Below, one piece after another: positions 1 to 6,050 of a stretch of 10,484 bases of DNA (positions are counted from its first letter, which is position 1; the number at the start of each line of letters is the position of its first letter). Origin of the DNA: Verrucomicrobiota bacterium (GTDB taxonomy: Bacteria; Verrucomicrobiota; Verrucomicrobiia; Chthoniobacterales; UBA10450); assembly GCA_003219995.1 (NCBI GenBank), contig QHRC01000094.1, positions 1 to 10,484 on the forward strand. The letters are read 5' to 3'. The position numbers were made by a program, and so were the translations under genes. The notes beneath the pieces are model-generated. The model did not search any database and was not told the origin of the DNA. It was given only the letters and a program-made list of their open reading frames with translations.

Positions 1-275
1 AACCGAAATGGATCCGGATGAGCGAGCGGATCGCCGAATTGATGAAGCAGAAAAAGAATTTAAATGCGAATGTCGATTTTTACTCGGCAACGGTTTACCA
101 CTCGCTAGGAATTCCGACCGATCTGTTTACCCCAATATTCGCGGTTGCGCGCTGCTCCGGCTGGTGCGCACACGTCCTTGAGCAGCTCGAAGACAATCGT
201 CTCTATCGTCCACTGAGCGAATACATCGGCGAGCCGGTCGGCAAGAAAGTCGTGCCGATCGATGACCGACCGTGA
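1..275 (+). CDS. gltA: citrate synthase, C-terminal part (5' end outside window)
   Basis: This is the C-terminal ~90 residues of a citrate synthase, which condenses oxaloacetate and acetyl-CoA to citrate at the entry of the TCA cycle in the cytoplasm. The reading frame is open at the left edge (first full codon at base 3) and ends at TGA 273-275. The sequence shows the strongly conserved terminal block of the hexameric, type II bacterial enzyme: LNANVDFYSATVYHSLGIP, then DLFTPIFAVAR, SGWCAHVLEQ, DNRLYRPLSEYIG. The Asp of NVDFYS and the Arg of FAVAR sit where the family has active-site residues, as I recall the alignments. An ATG inside the frame at base 18 is internal, not the start, because family homology is already present and the rest of the enzyme must lie upstream. 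A possible small ORF overlaps its last 14 bases. Confidence in identity is high; the gene is cut only by the window. Confidence 0.95.
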   Translation, partial: PKWIRMSERIAELMKQKKNLNANVDFYSATVYHSLGIPTDLFTPIFAVARCSGWCAHVLEQLEDNRLYRPLSEYIGEPVGKKVVPIDDRP

Positions 276-369
276 TTTGCCGGGCGTGCTTCGCGATTGG
301 CTCGCTGTTCGCAGGATGAAATCGCGCGCGCTTCGATACGAGATCGCTGAATCAGTCAATTGCTTATGA
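262..369 (+). CDS. possible 35-residue ORF linking gltA and the LAB_N gene
   Basis: A 35-codon ORF starts at ATG 262, inside the last codons of citrate synthase, and stops at TGA 367-369. That stop overlaps the ATG (366-368) of the LAB_N gene as ATGA, the arrangement of translational coupling. The peptide is basic and without a membrane segment (begins MTDRDLPGVLRDW, ends EIAESVNCL). I do not recognise it. No clear Shine-Dalgarno sequence precedes it. It may be a real small protein, a translation relay to the downstream gene, or simply an open frame by chance in an 85-base gap. Confidence 0.3.
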   Translation: MTDRDLPGVLRDWLAVRRMKSRALRYEIAESVNCL

Positions 370-803
370 ACCTAATTCTCATCGTCGCTGTCACCTGGAT
401 CGGCAAGGAACATCGCTTCCTCAGCCTGGACTGGAGTTATCTCGTCATTCTCGGCCTGATCGGGAACGCAATTTTCTCAATGCGTTTTCTCGTCCAATGG
501 CTCGCCTCCGAGCGGCAAGGCGAAAGTGTTATTCCGGTGTCGTTTTGGTATTGGAGCATCGCCGGAAGCATGATCATGTGTTTTTACTTCGTTTTCCGAC
601 GCGATCCGGTTGGCATCCTCGCTTACCTCCCGAACTCGATGATTTACATTTGCAATTTGATGCTGATCCGGAAACGCAAGTTCGCCTTTACCGCCGCCGC
701 GCCCTCGCAGAAGCCGCGCGAAACTGGATATCGAAAAGTCTCGAAACATCTCGCCGTTCTGCGCAACGCCGAAATTGTCACCAGAAGCCGCAACCGTCTT
801 TAA
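366..803 (+). CDS. lipid-A-disaccharide synthase N-terminal domain (LAB_N) membrane protein, stand-alone
   Basis: This 145-residue integral membrane protein belongs to the LAB_N family, the domain named from the N-terminus of some LpxB (lipid A disaccharide synthase) proteins and common as a separate small protein. The sequence shows three hydrophobic segments (about residues 24-45, 57-77 and 82-101) and the family signatures: RFLVQWLASER at 40-50, SVIPVSFWYWS at 54-64, and RRDPVGIL at 78-85. The last ~40 residues are a basic, low-complexity tail beyond the domain. I chose ATG 366 because it overlaps the TGA of the preceding small ORF; an in-frame TTG at 360 would add two residues. No Shine-Dalgarno sequence is evident. 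The domain's exact role is not established; a part in lipid A or envelope glycolipid metabolism is inferred from the family name. No lpxB or glycosyltransferase gene is in the window. Confidence 0.85.
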   Translation: MNLILIVAVTWIGKEHRFLSLDWSYLVILGLIGNAIFSMRFLVQWLASERQGESVIPVSFWYWSIAGSMIMCFYFVFRRDPVGILAYLPNSMIYICNLMLIRKRKFAFTAAAPSQKPRETGYRKVSKHLAVLRNAEIVTRSRNRL

Positions 804-915
804 CAAATCAAACCGCGATTCCTCGCCGACTCCGCCCAGCGCATTGTCGATCTTGGCTGGTGCCTGCTGCCGGCTGCAGATGAACGCGAATTCTGCGTAG
901 CTCGCCAGACTCCTC

Positions 916-937
916 GTGGATTTGTTAGCGAATCCAC
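916..937. terminator. weak hairpin between converging reading frames
   Basis: GTGGATT (916-922) and AATCCAC (931-937) are perfect 7-base complements around an 8-base loop, in the gap between the LAB_N gene (plus) and the ATPase remnant (minus). No T-tract follows on either strand, so termination is inferred only from position and stem. Confidence 0.3.
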
Positions 938-940
938 AAC

Positions 941-1219
941 TTAATTAAGAGCTGGAACATTCGTATTGGGTGTTAGGAATTTCACAATTCCTTCAACGAA
1001 TTTTCGAAGATCCTTCGAGTATTTTCCATCATGAAGCTCTTCAAGTGCTTTCCTATTCCATGCCTTTCCCTTTAAAACTCCGAGATCCATCCAGCTCTCA
1101 AGTTCATCCTTACTCACGATGAACAGCCCGACTTCTGAGCACATTTTGATTAAACGTTGAATGTCATCACGATCCGCTCCTTTAAAATAATCGATATGCC
1201 GCACGCGTCTTAACCATGT
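941..1219 (-). pseudogene. C-terminal remnant of an OLD/AAA-type ATPase
   Basis: About 92 codons on the minus strand read as the C-terminal end of a larger protein and finish at TAA 943-941. The visible blocks are GADRDDIQRLIKMC, then GLFIVSKDELESWM, then KAWNRKALEEL, and a final DLRKFVEGIVKFL. The hydrophobic strand followed by a (K/G)-x-ELESW motif is what I recall from the C-terminal TOPRIM-like region of OLD-family and related AAA ATPases. No start codon fits the beginning of the similarity. The frame stays open further upstream to 1564, but that extension lies opposite the 62-residue membrane protein and looks non-coding. The block is visibly richer in A+T than its neighbours. I read it as a horizontally acquired gene reduced to its tail. 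Family assignment is from motif memory and is moderate; that it is a fragment is fairly sure. Confidence 0.55.
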
Positions 1220-1305
1220 TCTATTTGTGAAATGAGTTTGAAAATGGATTCGGCCGCGGAAGGACAAGACCGGCGCGAAAGCGAGTTTCGATTGCAGAGT
1301 GATCG

Positions 1306-1312
1306 AAAGGAG
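1306..1312 (+). promoter_or_regulatory. ribosome binding site that fixes the start at 1319
   Basis: AAAGGAG lies six bases upstream of ATG 1319. It is the clearest Shine-Dalgarno sequence in the window and selects this ATG over an in-frame TTG or ATG further upstream (1232, 1244) and the ATG at 1313. Confidence 0.75.
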
Positions 1313-1318
1313 ATGGAA

Positions 1319-1507
1319 ATGAGGGGCCCGTTCCTTGTGGGAATTCTTTGCGGGGTGATTCTCGCGGCTGTTGTCACATTTACACTCGCAATTCCGGCGA
1401 CCAATAATCAGTGGCGAGCGGAGATCGTGAACCGTGGCGGCGCAGCCTGGTACTTCGATAACAAAGGAAGTCTTCGCTGGACGTGGATAGCTGAGCCGAC
1501 CAACTAA
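1319..1507 (+). CDS. small single-pass membrane protein, 62 residues
   Basis: A 62-residue protein with one hydrophobic segment right after the start (about residues 4-24, from GPFLVGILCGVILAAVV on) followed by a short soluble tail. The tail contains NNQWRAEIVNRGGAAWYFDNKGSLRWTW, split here as WRAEIVNRGGAAWY and NKGSLRWTW. The N-terminus has one Arg and no signal-peptidase site I can point to, so it may be a signal-anchor with the tail outside. Short proteins of this layout (one helix, then W-R-x-E-x-V-x-R-G-x-A-x-W and a final W-x-W) occur in other bacteria as hypothetical proteins, as far as I recall; no function is known to me. The strong AAAGGAG six bases upstream supports real expression. 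It stands alone, with no neighbour close enough for an operon. Confidence 0.75.
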   Translation: MRGPFLVGILCGVILAAVVTFTLAIPATNNQWRAEIVNRGGAAWYFDNKGSLRWTWIAEPTN

Positions 1508-1630
1508 ATGGTCGATCCAGCTTTCGCCCGGTTTCGTGTCCCAGTCTCTACGGCGATGCTTCAAAAGTAATTCTTCGCGGACGCGAAACTTCTAGCCGCG
1601 GCCCGCACAGGCTGCCCGTTCGCGTTATCC

Positions 1631-2968
1631 TCAATGAGAGGCTGAGACGCTTTCGGCCGCGGTCGACTCTCCCGCAGGCAGCCGTGCCGCTTTCCAATCC
1701 ATCGCCATCCGAATTCGCGCCCGGCCGCTTGGGTGATCGAAGAAAATAAATTCTTCGAGCGGCGTCGGATCGAGTTTGCGATAGGCGGCGAGCTTTAGCG
1801 CGACTTTCGCTGCGCCGTCAGGCTCGCGGCAGACGTTAATTCCAAATGCGTCCGCTTCGCGTTCCGTCACCCGCGTCACTGTGTTACTAAACGGAGTCAG
1901 GATAAAGACGTACATGCTCAAGATAAGCGCGAGCAATGGCAAACCGGCCGGATCGGCAATGCCGCGAACGCCCCAGCGCTCTCCCCAGCGTCGAACCGCA
2001 ATCTCGAACGTGTAACGGGCGAGTGCGAATCCGACCAAGATAAAGATCCCAGAGTAAATCAGGAGTTTCTCGCCGTGATTGAGCACGTAATGGCCCATCT
2101 CGTGCGCCATTACCTCGCGAATTTCGGGCAGCGTGCATTGCTTAAGCAGATTATCGTTCAGGGCGATGCGGGTGGTGCTGAGAAATCCCGCGACGTTTGC
2201 GCTTATCCTGGTTGTTTGCCGTGACGCGTCCACTTCGAAAACCTGCGTTACCGGGATCTCATTCGCTCGCGCCATCGCCAAAATCGATTCCTTGATCTCC
2301 GAGTCCCGGAGCGGCTTATACGTGTTGAAGAGCGGCTCAACGTAAAGTGGCGAAATAAAAGCGCCGATGAATGCAAGGATGACGCCCGCGATTGTGCCCC
2401 AGATCCACCAGGTCCGCGAAGCACGACGGAAAACCGCATAAAGCACGATGAGCACAATTGCCCCCGCCACCAGCACCACGCCCAGGCCGATCAACTGTTC
2501 GAGGAACCATGGGACAAACGTTTGCGTCGCCAAACCGTATGCATGTTCGCGAAAGAAATTTTCGTAGAGATTGAGGGGGAAACTCAAGATCGATGTGATG
2601 AAAACGAATGGGATGGCATAAAGAACCACCTGCAAAGTTTTGAAGCGCGTGACGCGTTCGGCAAAATCGCGAAGACGCGCGGAGATATGTGACCCTAGCA
2701 AAAATGTGAAAATCGCCGCGCTGAGGAGAAAATTCCAAAGGATCAACCAGTATCCGCCTTCGAAATAGGCGTTGGATTTCGCGCGCTTCTCTGCCGGCAC
2801 CGTGGCCAGCCATCTCTGCGTTTCAGCCGCAGGATCGGCTGATTTTGCCGTTTCGGTCGAAACGGTCGGCGCGAGATTTGGTGTCGGACTTTGCTGCGCT
2901 TTACCCGCGACCGGGAGCACAAAGACAAAGAAAGCAGCCAGCCCCAGACAGATCAATCTGTTGGTCAT
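1631..2968 (-). CDS. M48 family membrane metallopeptidase (Ste24/CAAX-protease-like)
   Basis: This 445-residue zinc endopeptidase of the inner membrane has the Ste24-type architecture: an N-terminal multi-helix M48_N domain and a C-terminal catalytic domain. The catalytic motif HEMGH is at residues 289-293 (His289, Glu290, His293) and the third zinc ligand is the first Glu of EREAD (369-373). Other family marks are NLYENFFREHAYG (133-145), SPLYVEPLFNTYKPL (206-220), the IALNDNLL strand (268-275), and FFDHPSGRARI (409-419), the DHP-S/P-x-x-R-I block near the end. Hydrophobic segments lie near 5-22, 73-92, 113-131, 155-180, 187-207, 302-318 and 341-361. The first, followed by VAGKAQQ, could be a cleaved signal peptide. 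Length fits the family. In eukaryotes Ste24 trims prenylated proteins; in bacteria the likely role is membrane-protein quality control, which is inference. The gene is transcribed away from the secreted-protein gene at 3079; no clear Shine-Dalgarno is seen. Confidence 0.95.
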   Translation of the reverse strand: MTNRLICLGLAAFFVFVLPVAGKAQQSPTPNLAPTVSTETAKSADPAAETQRWLATVPAEKRAKSNAYFEGGYWLILWNFLLSAAIFTFLLGSHISARLRDFAERVTRFKTLQVVLYAIPFVFITSILSFPLNLYENFFREHAYGLATQTFVPWFLEQLIGLGVVLVAGAIVLIVLYAVFRRASRTWWIWGTIAGVILAFIGAFISPLYVEPLFNTYKPLRDSEIKESILAMARANEIPVTQVFEVDASRQTTRISANVAGFLSTTRIALNDNLLKQCTLPEIREVMAHEMGHYVLNHGEKLLIYSGIFILVGFALARYTFEIAVRRWGERWGVRGIADPAGLPLLALILSMYVFILTPFSNTVTRVTEREADAFGINVCREPDGAAKVALKLAAYRKLDPTPLEEFIFFDHPSGRARIRMAMDWKAARLPAGESTAAESVSASH

Positions 2969-3078
2969 GTCCGCATTAATAAGAAATTGATGACTTAAAT
3001 GAAAGCACCACGTGCACGGCCTTGTTCGCGCCGGTCATTACGCTGGACGAACAATCCCCGGAAGCGCAAAATCAGTTC

Positions 3079-3435
3079 ATGAAAATGCTTGCGTTGTTCG
3101 TTTGCGCATCTTTTATGGGAGCCGGCGCACTGCCCATCAAAGCGCAAGCGGAAACGACAGATGCAGCTCGTTACGGAACCTATCCCGCCAATTATAAAGA
3201 AATCGTGACCAAATGGCTGGAAACACAACTGATCGATGCGGCCAGTGCGCGGATCGAATGGAACGGCGACCCAAAGCCGGCGGACTTGGGCACAAAGGGC
3301 GAACATCTCTACGGTTACCTGGTCAGCTTCAAAGTGAATGCCAGAAACCGGTTTGGCACTTACACCGGCAAACAAACACATGGCGCGCTCATTCGTGACG
3401 GAGAAGTAATAAAAGGAATTGGCTTTGCCTACTAA
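3079..3435 (+). CDS. small secreted protein of unknown function
   Basis: A 118-residue protein with a good Sec signal peptide: MKMLALFVCASFMGAGALP followed by an AQA site, so cleavage is likely after residue 24. The mature ~94 residues carry YPANYKEIVTKWLETQL (35-51) and, towards the end, LVSFKVNARNRFGTYTGKQ. This resembles a loosely conserved type of small periplasmic protein (Y-P-x-x-Y near the start, N-A-(R/K)-N-x-(F/Y)-G-x-Y-T-G near the end) that I recall as uncharacterised. I cannot give it a function. The frame extends upstream to a TTG at 3022, but ATG 3079 begins exactly at the signal peptide and is preferred; ATG 3085 is also possible. It ends two bases before the next gene, so the two are almost certainly cotranscribed and translationally coupled. 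Confidence 0.7.
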   Translation: MKMLALFVCASFMGAGALPIKAQAETTDAARYGTYPANYKEIVTKWLETQLIDAASARIEWNGDPKPADLGTKGEHLYGYLVSFKVNARNRFGTYTGKQTHGALIRDGEVIKGIGFAY

Positions 3436-3437
3436 CA

Positions 3438-3902
3438 ATGAAATCAAAAAATAACTACGTAATCCGCCAATCGGGACAAATCTTCGGCGTTCTCATTATT
3501 TTAATCGCTTTACTCGGCGTCGGACTGTGGATGCTCTTCGCATACAGGAGTTCGACGCAGAAGGAGGGGGGTGAGTTTGGGAATGAAGCGATCCAAAAGC
3601 TTGCTGTTCAACATGACCCCGCTTTCCTGGCATCGCGGCTTGGTCCCCAAGCGAGGCTTGATTTTCCGCCCTCCGCGCAGCAGGACTTGATCTCAAGGCT
3701 CCAGCAGCTTGGAACGCCGGTGGGGCCAATCGACGTGAAAGGTAACGTCACATTTCAATCACAGTTTTTTGAGCCGAGAGGCTTTTTTAGCGCGCACGCG
3801 AATTATCCGACAAGAGGCGCCCGAATCGAGGTCGGCACGTCACACCCCGTCGGGCGATGGCAAATCGACACACTTACGTTGACGTTGGACCCGGAACGGT
3901 AA
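3438..3902 (+). CDS. membrane-anchored protein of unknown function
   Basis: A 154-residue protein with a short basic N-terminus, one transmembrane helix (about residues 15-36, GVLIILIALLGVGLWMLF) and an extracytoplasmic domain. The topology is inferred from the charges (Lys/Arg before the helix). The domain contains SRLGPQARLDFPPSAQQDLI, GTPVGPIDVKGNVTFQSQFF and TSHPVGRWQIDTLTLTL. It reads like a small beta-rich domain ending in a strand pair, but I do not recognise the family. The start ATG 3438 lies two bases after the stop of the secreted-protein gene and lacks its own Shine-Dalgarno, so coupling is expected and a joint envelope function is plausible. The gene converges on the Nudix gene across a hairpin at 3928. 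Confidence 0.75.
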   Translation: MKSKNNYVIRQSGQIFGVLIILIALLGVGLWMLFAYRSSTQKEGGEFGNEAIQKLAVQHDPAFLASRLGPQARLDFPPSAQQDLISRLQQLGTPVGPIDVKGNVTFQSQFFEPRGFFSAHANYPTRGARIEVGTSHPVGRWQIDTLTLTLDPER

Positions 3903-3927
3903 TCGCGCCGGCGGCAAATTATGGTAA

Positions 3928-3945
3928 GCCGCTGAGAACAGCGGC
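3928..3945. terminator. perfect hairpin between convergent genes
   Basis: GCCGCTG and CAGCGGC form a perfect 7-bp GC-rich stem around an AGAA loop. It sits in the 53-base gap between the converging stop codons at 3902 (plus) and 3956 (minus), so it could end transcripts from both sides. No T-run follows on either strand, so it is not a textbook intrinsic terminator. Confidence 0.5.
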
Positions 3946-3955
3946 CCACGACAAA

Positions 3956-4570
3956 CTAAGCCAGCAGGCGCTCGAGCGAGTCGACGCAAATCTGCGACCA
4001 GCTTTCCAGCGATTCGCGGCGCGCGACCAACTCGTCTTTCGTAAGAAATGCCAGATTCGTAATCATCGCTTCGCGTTTTTCGACTTTCGGTTCCGCTAAC
4101 TTGAAAACGTGGACGATGCCCAGATGGACGCGACCCACCTCTGTCGTGTCGTCATTTAAAAGCGCGACGATGCGATCTTCAAATTTTGTGTCGACCTTGA
4201 TTTCCTCGTTCACTTCGCGCTCGACACCGGCGCGATAGGCCGCTTCATCCAGCGCAAAAAACGATTCGTCACTTTCATTCATGTGGCCGCCGATGCCGAT
4301 GGAGCCTTTCGCGACCAGCCGTTGTTCGCCCGCTTTTTTTCCGCGGACGTAATAAAGAACTTTGTCCGCAAACATAAGCAGCACGTAAGGGATGAGCTGC
4401 TTGTGCGTTTGATCGTTTTCAGCCTGAGCGCGCGGCAAAAAGAAGTTGTTCCCACGCGACAGCAACGCGCTCAAATATCTGTGCGGCGCGAAGTTCAGCC
4501 CGTGAAAGCTGCCCAACCGGTCGAAGAGATCGCGCCTAACGACCAGAATATTCTCGTGCAGCGGACTCAT
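3956..4570 (-). CDS. Nudix-family phosphoesterase with an extended Nudix box
   Basis: A 204-residue soluble protein with a Nudix fold signature. Such enzymes hydrolyse nucleoside diphosphates linked to another moiety, using the Glu residues of the box to hold a divalent metal. The catalytic half, REVNEEIKV (118-126), is intact, preceded by KGSIGIGGH (88-96). Between Gly95 and Arg118 there are about nine more residues than the standard box allows, and Lys125 takes the place of the usual Gly. GGHMN followed later by REVNEE is what I recall from the MutT-like 'predicted phosphoesterase' group (COG4112), so I favour that group with moderate confidence. The start ATG 4570 lies 15 bases after the stop of the PagL-like gene on the same strand, suggesting one transcript. 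Substrate is unknown. Confidence 0.85.
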   Translation of the reverse strand: MSPLHENILVVRRDLFDRLGSFHGLNFAPHRYLSALLSRGNNFFLPRAQAENDQTHKQLIPYVLLMFADKVLYYVRGKKAGEQRLVAKGSIGIGGHMNESDESFFALDEAAYRAGVEREVNEEIKVDTKFEDRIVALLNDDTTEVGRVHLGIVHVFKLAEPKVEKREAMITNLAFLTKDELVARRESLESWSQICVDSLERLLA

Positions 4571-4585
4571 CGGCGCGCTCCGCGG

Positions 4586-5202
4586 TCAAAAGGAATGAGT
4601 AACGCCAAGCTGTGGGCCAAGCAGATTCAGACTCGGATTTGGATCGGTTTGTCCGCCATTCGAGAGATGTTCATAAAGAATGCCCACCTCGACTTTCCAA
4701 CGTTCGCTCAACTCGTAGGCTAGACCGGCCGCCGCTAAAATATTGAATGTGAAATCCTGGCCTTGCCCGCCCGAAATATCTGGATGGCTGTCGATCCACC
4801 CCAAACCGACACCGCCGGAAACGTAGGGAACAAGCCGACATCTCGGCTGGACGAAGTTGTAACGCAGACCAAAATTCAGGCCGAAATAATGGTTTTCGAT
4901 GCCGCGGAAAATCGGCTCGGCCACGGCGGAAAAGTAAAATTGATTATAACCCCGCAGCCAGCCGTCACTTCGCCTTACTCCCCAGCGGACGCGCGCCGTC
5001 AGGAACTCCGCCCCGATTTCATAACTATGTTGGCTATTAATGAAGAATAGGCAGACTCGACCGCTAGTTCGAATCTTGGCGGCTCAAGAGCATTCATCGA
5101 GGAGGCGAAAGCTGATCCTTCCTCCCCGGCAAATGCTTGAGAGGACGTGAGTAAAAACGCGAGAAGAGATGCGATGCAGGCGGCGGCACGGAGAATCTTC
5201 AT
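4586..5202 (-). pseudogene. acyloxyacyl hydrolase (PagL-like lipid A 3-O-deacylase), frameshifted
   Basis: Two overlapping minus-strand frames together encode one PagL-family outer-membrane beta-barrel, which removes an acyl chain from lipid A. The first frame starts at ATG 5202 with a signal peptide (MKILRAAACIASLLAFLL, cleavage near AFA at 23-25) and reads into FELAVESAY. After Tyr52 (codon 5049-5047) the homologous frame jumps by one base and continues as FFINSQHSYEIGAEFLTARV, RGYNQFYFSAVAEPIF, GGVGLGWIDSH and YEHLSNGG to the terminal Phe at 4586. Restoring one base gives 205 residues, normal for the family. Unrepaired, the product is a 67-residue stub ending at 4999. His179 and Ser181 of HLS match the PagL His-x-Ser pair; the position of the third catalytic residue (Ser+12) is Asn193 rather than Glu, as in many distant members I recall. 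One missing base could be a real inactivation or a sequencing or assembly error. The Nudix gene follows 15 bases downstream. Confidence 0.85.
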
Positions 5203-5253
5203 GCGGCGCGCTACGATAGAAGCAGTTGATTTAATTGCAATCGACCTGATTTC

Positions 5254-5314
5254 TGTAGCGGCGTTCTGCGAGCGCCGAATATTATCAAACGGACGGTCAT
5301 AAACCGCCGCTACA
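5254..5314. repeat. REP-like inverted pair (BIME-like), copy 1
   Basis: A 61-base element bounded by perfect 10-base inverted ends, TGTAGCGGCG and CGCCGCTACA. Each end is a GTAG head followed by a hairpin pointing inwards. On the plus strand it is CGGCGTTC / TGC / GAGCGCCG (8-bp stem with one G-T pair, 3-base loop). On the minus strand it is CGGCGGTT / TAT / GACCG then TCCG. GTAG plus a short imperfect palindrome is the mark of REP elements mobilised by RAYT (IS200/IS605-like) transposases. It overlaps the 3' end of the RluA-family gene and is closely matched by copy 2 at 6051-6108 in the same orientation. Confidence 0.8.
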
Positions 5315-6037
5315 AAATTCGGCAAGATCGACAGGTAGCGGACTTCCCCATTCGTGCTCGCCATCGACCACAAGCTTTGTGGCATGAAGAGCATGGCGCG
5401 GCAGGAGCAGTTGCCGCTCGAGGTCGCACGTCCATCCCGTCTCGATAAATTGGAGATAAAACTTTTCATTCGGCCCATAGATTTTGTCGCCGACAATCGG
5501 GTGACCAGTTGAAGCGAGATGGACCCGAATTTGGTGGGTGCGGCCGGTATGCGGGACTGCGCGAATGAGGCTGAATTTTTCGATTGTCGATCTAACGAAG
5601 CGCCGCTCGACATGGAACTCAGTCTTCGCCGGCGCGCCGGTCGAATGAATCATTTGCTTCAACCAGATGACCGACTGTCGATGCTTGCCTTGTCGATCCA
5701 ACGGGGCATCGACAATTTTCATTTCCCAATCCGGCCAGCCCCAGACGATCGCGAGATATTCTTTCTTTAATCGTTGCTGCTGCATCAAGAGTCCAAATCG
5801 CCGTGCCGCCGTTGAGGTCTTTGCAATCAGGACCAGGCCGCTCGTCTCGCGGTCCAGCCGGTTTACAATCGAAACCTGACCGCCATTCACGATTTCAAAC
5901 GCAAGCAGCTCGCACAATTCTTTCCATAACGTAGGAGTACCGGTCGGCTTGGTCGGATGCACAAGAAGGAACGGTGGCTTATCGACAACCAGATAAGCCT
6001 CCGTCTCGTCAATGATTTTAAAGGCGAAGATCGACAT
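5297..6037 (-). CDS. RluA-family 23S rRNA/tRNA pseudouridine synthase
   Basis: A 246-residue pseudouridine synthase of the RluA family, which isomerises specific uridines in rRNA or tRNA. The catalytic motif is NRLDRETSG (59-67) with Asp62 as the nucleophile; Asn stands where most members have His. Other family blocks are LVVDKPPFLLVHPT (16-29), KKEYLAIVWG (91-100), HTGRTHQIRVHLASTGHPIV (163-182), GDKIYG (183-188) and LPRHALHA (212-219). There is no N-terminal S4 domain, so it is the short form (TruC/RluE-like length), and the exact target cannot be read from the sequence. ATG 6037 fits the conserved N-terminus. REP-like element copy 2 begins 13 bases upstream, in the 5' leader. Copy 1 overlaps the 3' end and provides the last residues (CSGGL) and the TGA stop. 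The gene is divergent from accB. Confidence 0.93.
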   Translation of the reverse strand: MSIFAFKIIDETEAYLVVDKPPFLLVHPTKPTGTPTLWKELCELLAFEIVNGGQVSIVNRLDRETSGLVLIAKTSTAARRFGLLMQQQRLKKEYLAIVWGWPDWEMKIVDAPLDRQGKHRQSVIWLKQMIHSTGAPAKTEFHVERRFVRSTIEKFSLIRAVPHTGRTHQIRVHLASTGHPIVGDKIYGPNEKFYLQFIETGWTCDLERQLLLPRHALHATKLVVDGEHEWGSPLPVDLAEFCSGGL

Positions 6038-6050
6038 CTTCAGGCGTATC

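Noticed and set aside
804..944. The frame after the LAB_N stop stays open for 46 more codons (QIKPRFLADSAQRIVDLG onwards), as if the gene once continued through TAA 801-803.
   Set aside because: No recognised similarity; the LAB_N protein is already longer than its domain, and an open 46-codon stretch is unremarkable at this base composition.
1220..1564. Upstream extension of the minus-strand ATPase remnant, giving a 207-codon frame.
   Set aside because: It lies opposite the small membrane protein with a strong ribosome binding site, is rich in residues typical of antisense reading, and shows no family similarity.
1574..1587. TTCGCG-GA-CGCGAA palindrome downstream of the small membrane protein gene.
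   Set aside because: The two-base centre makes it a poor hairpin, there is no T-run, and such short GC palindromes are common here.
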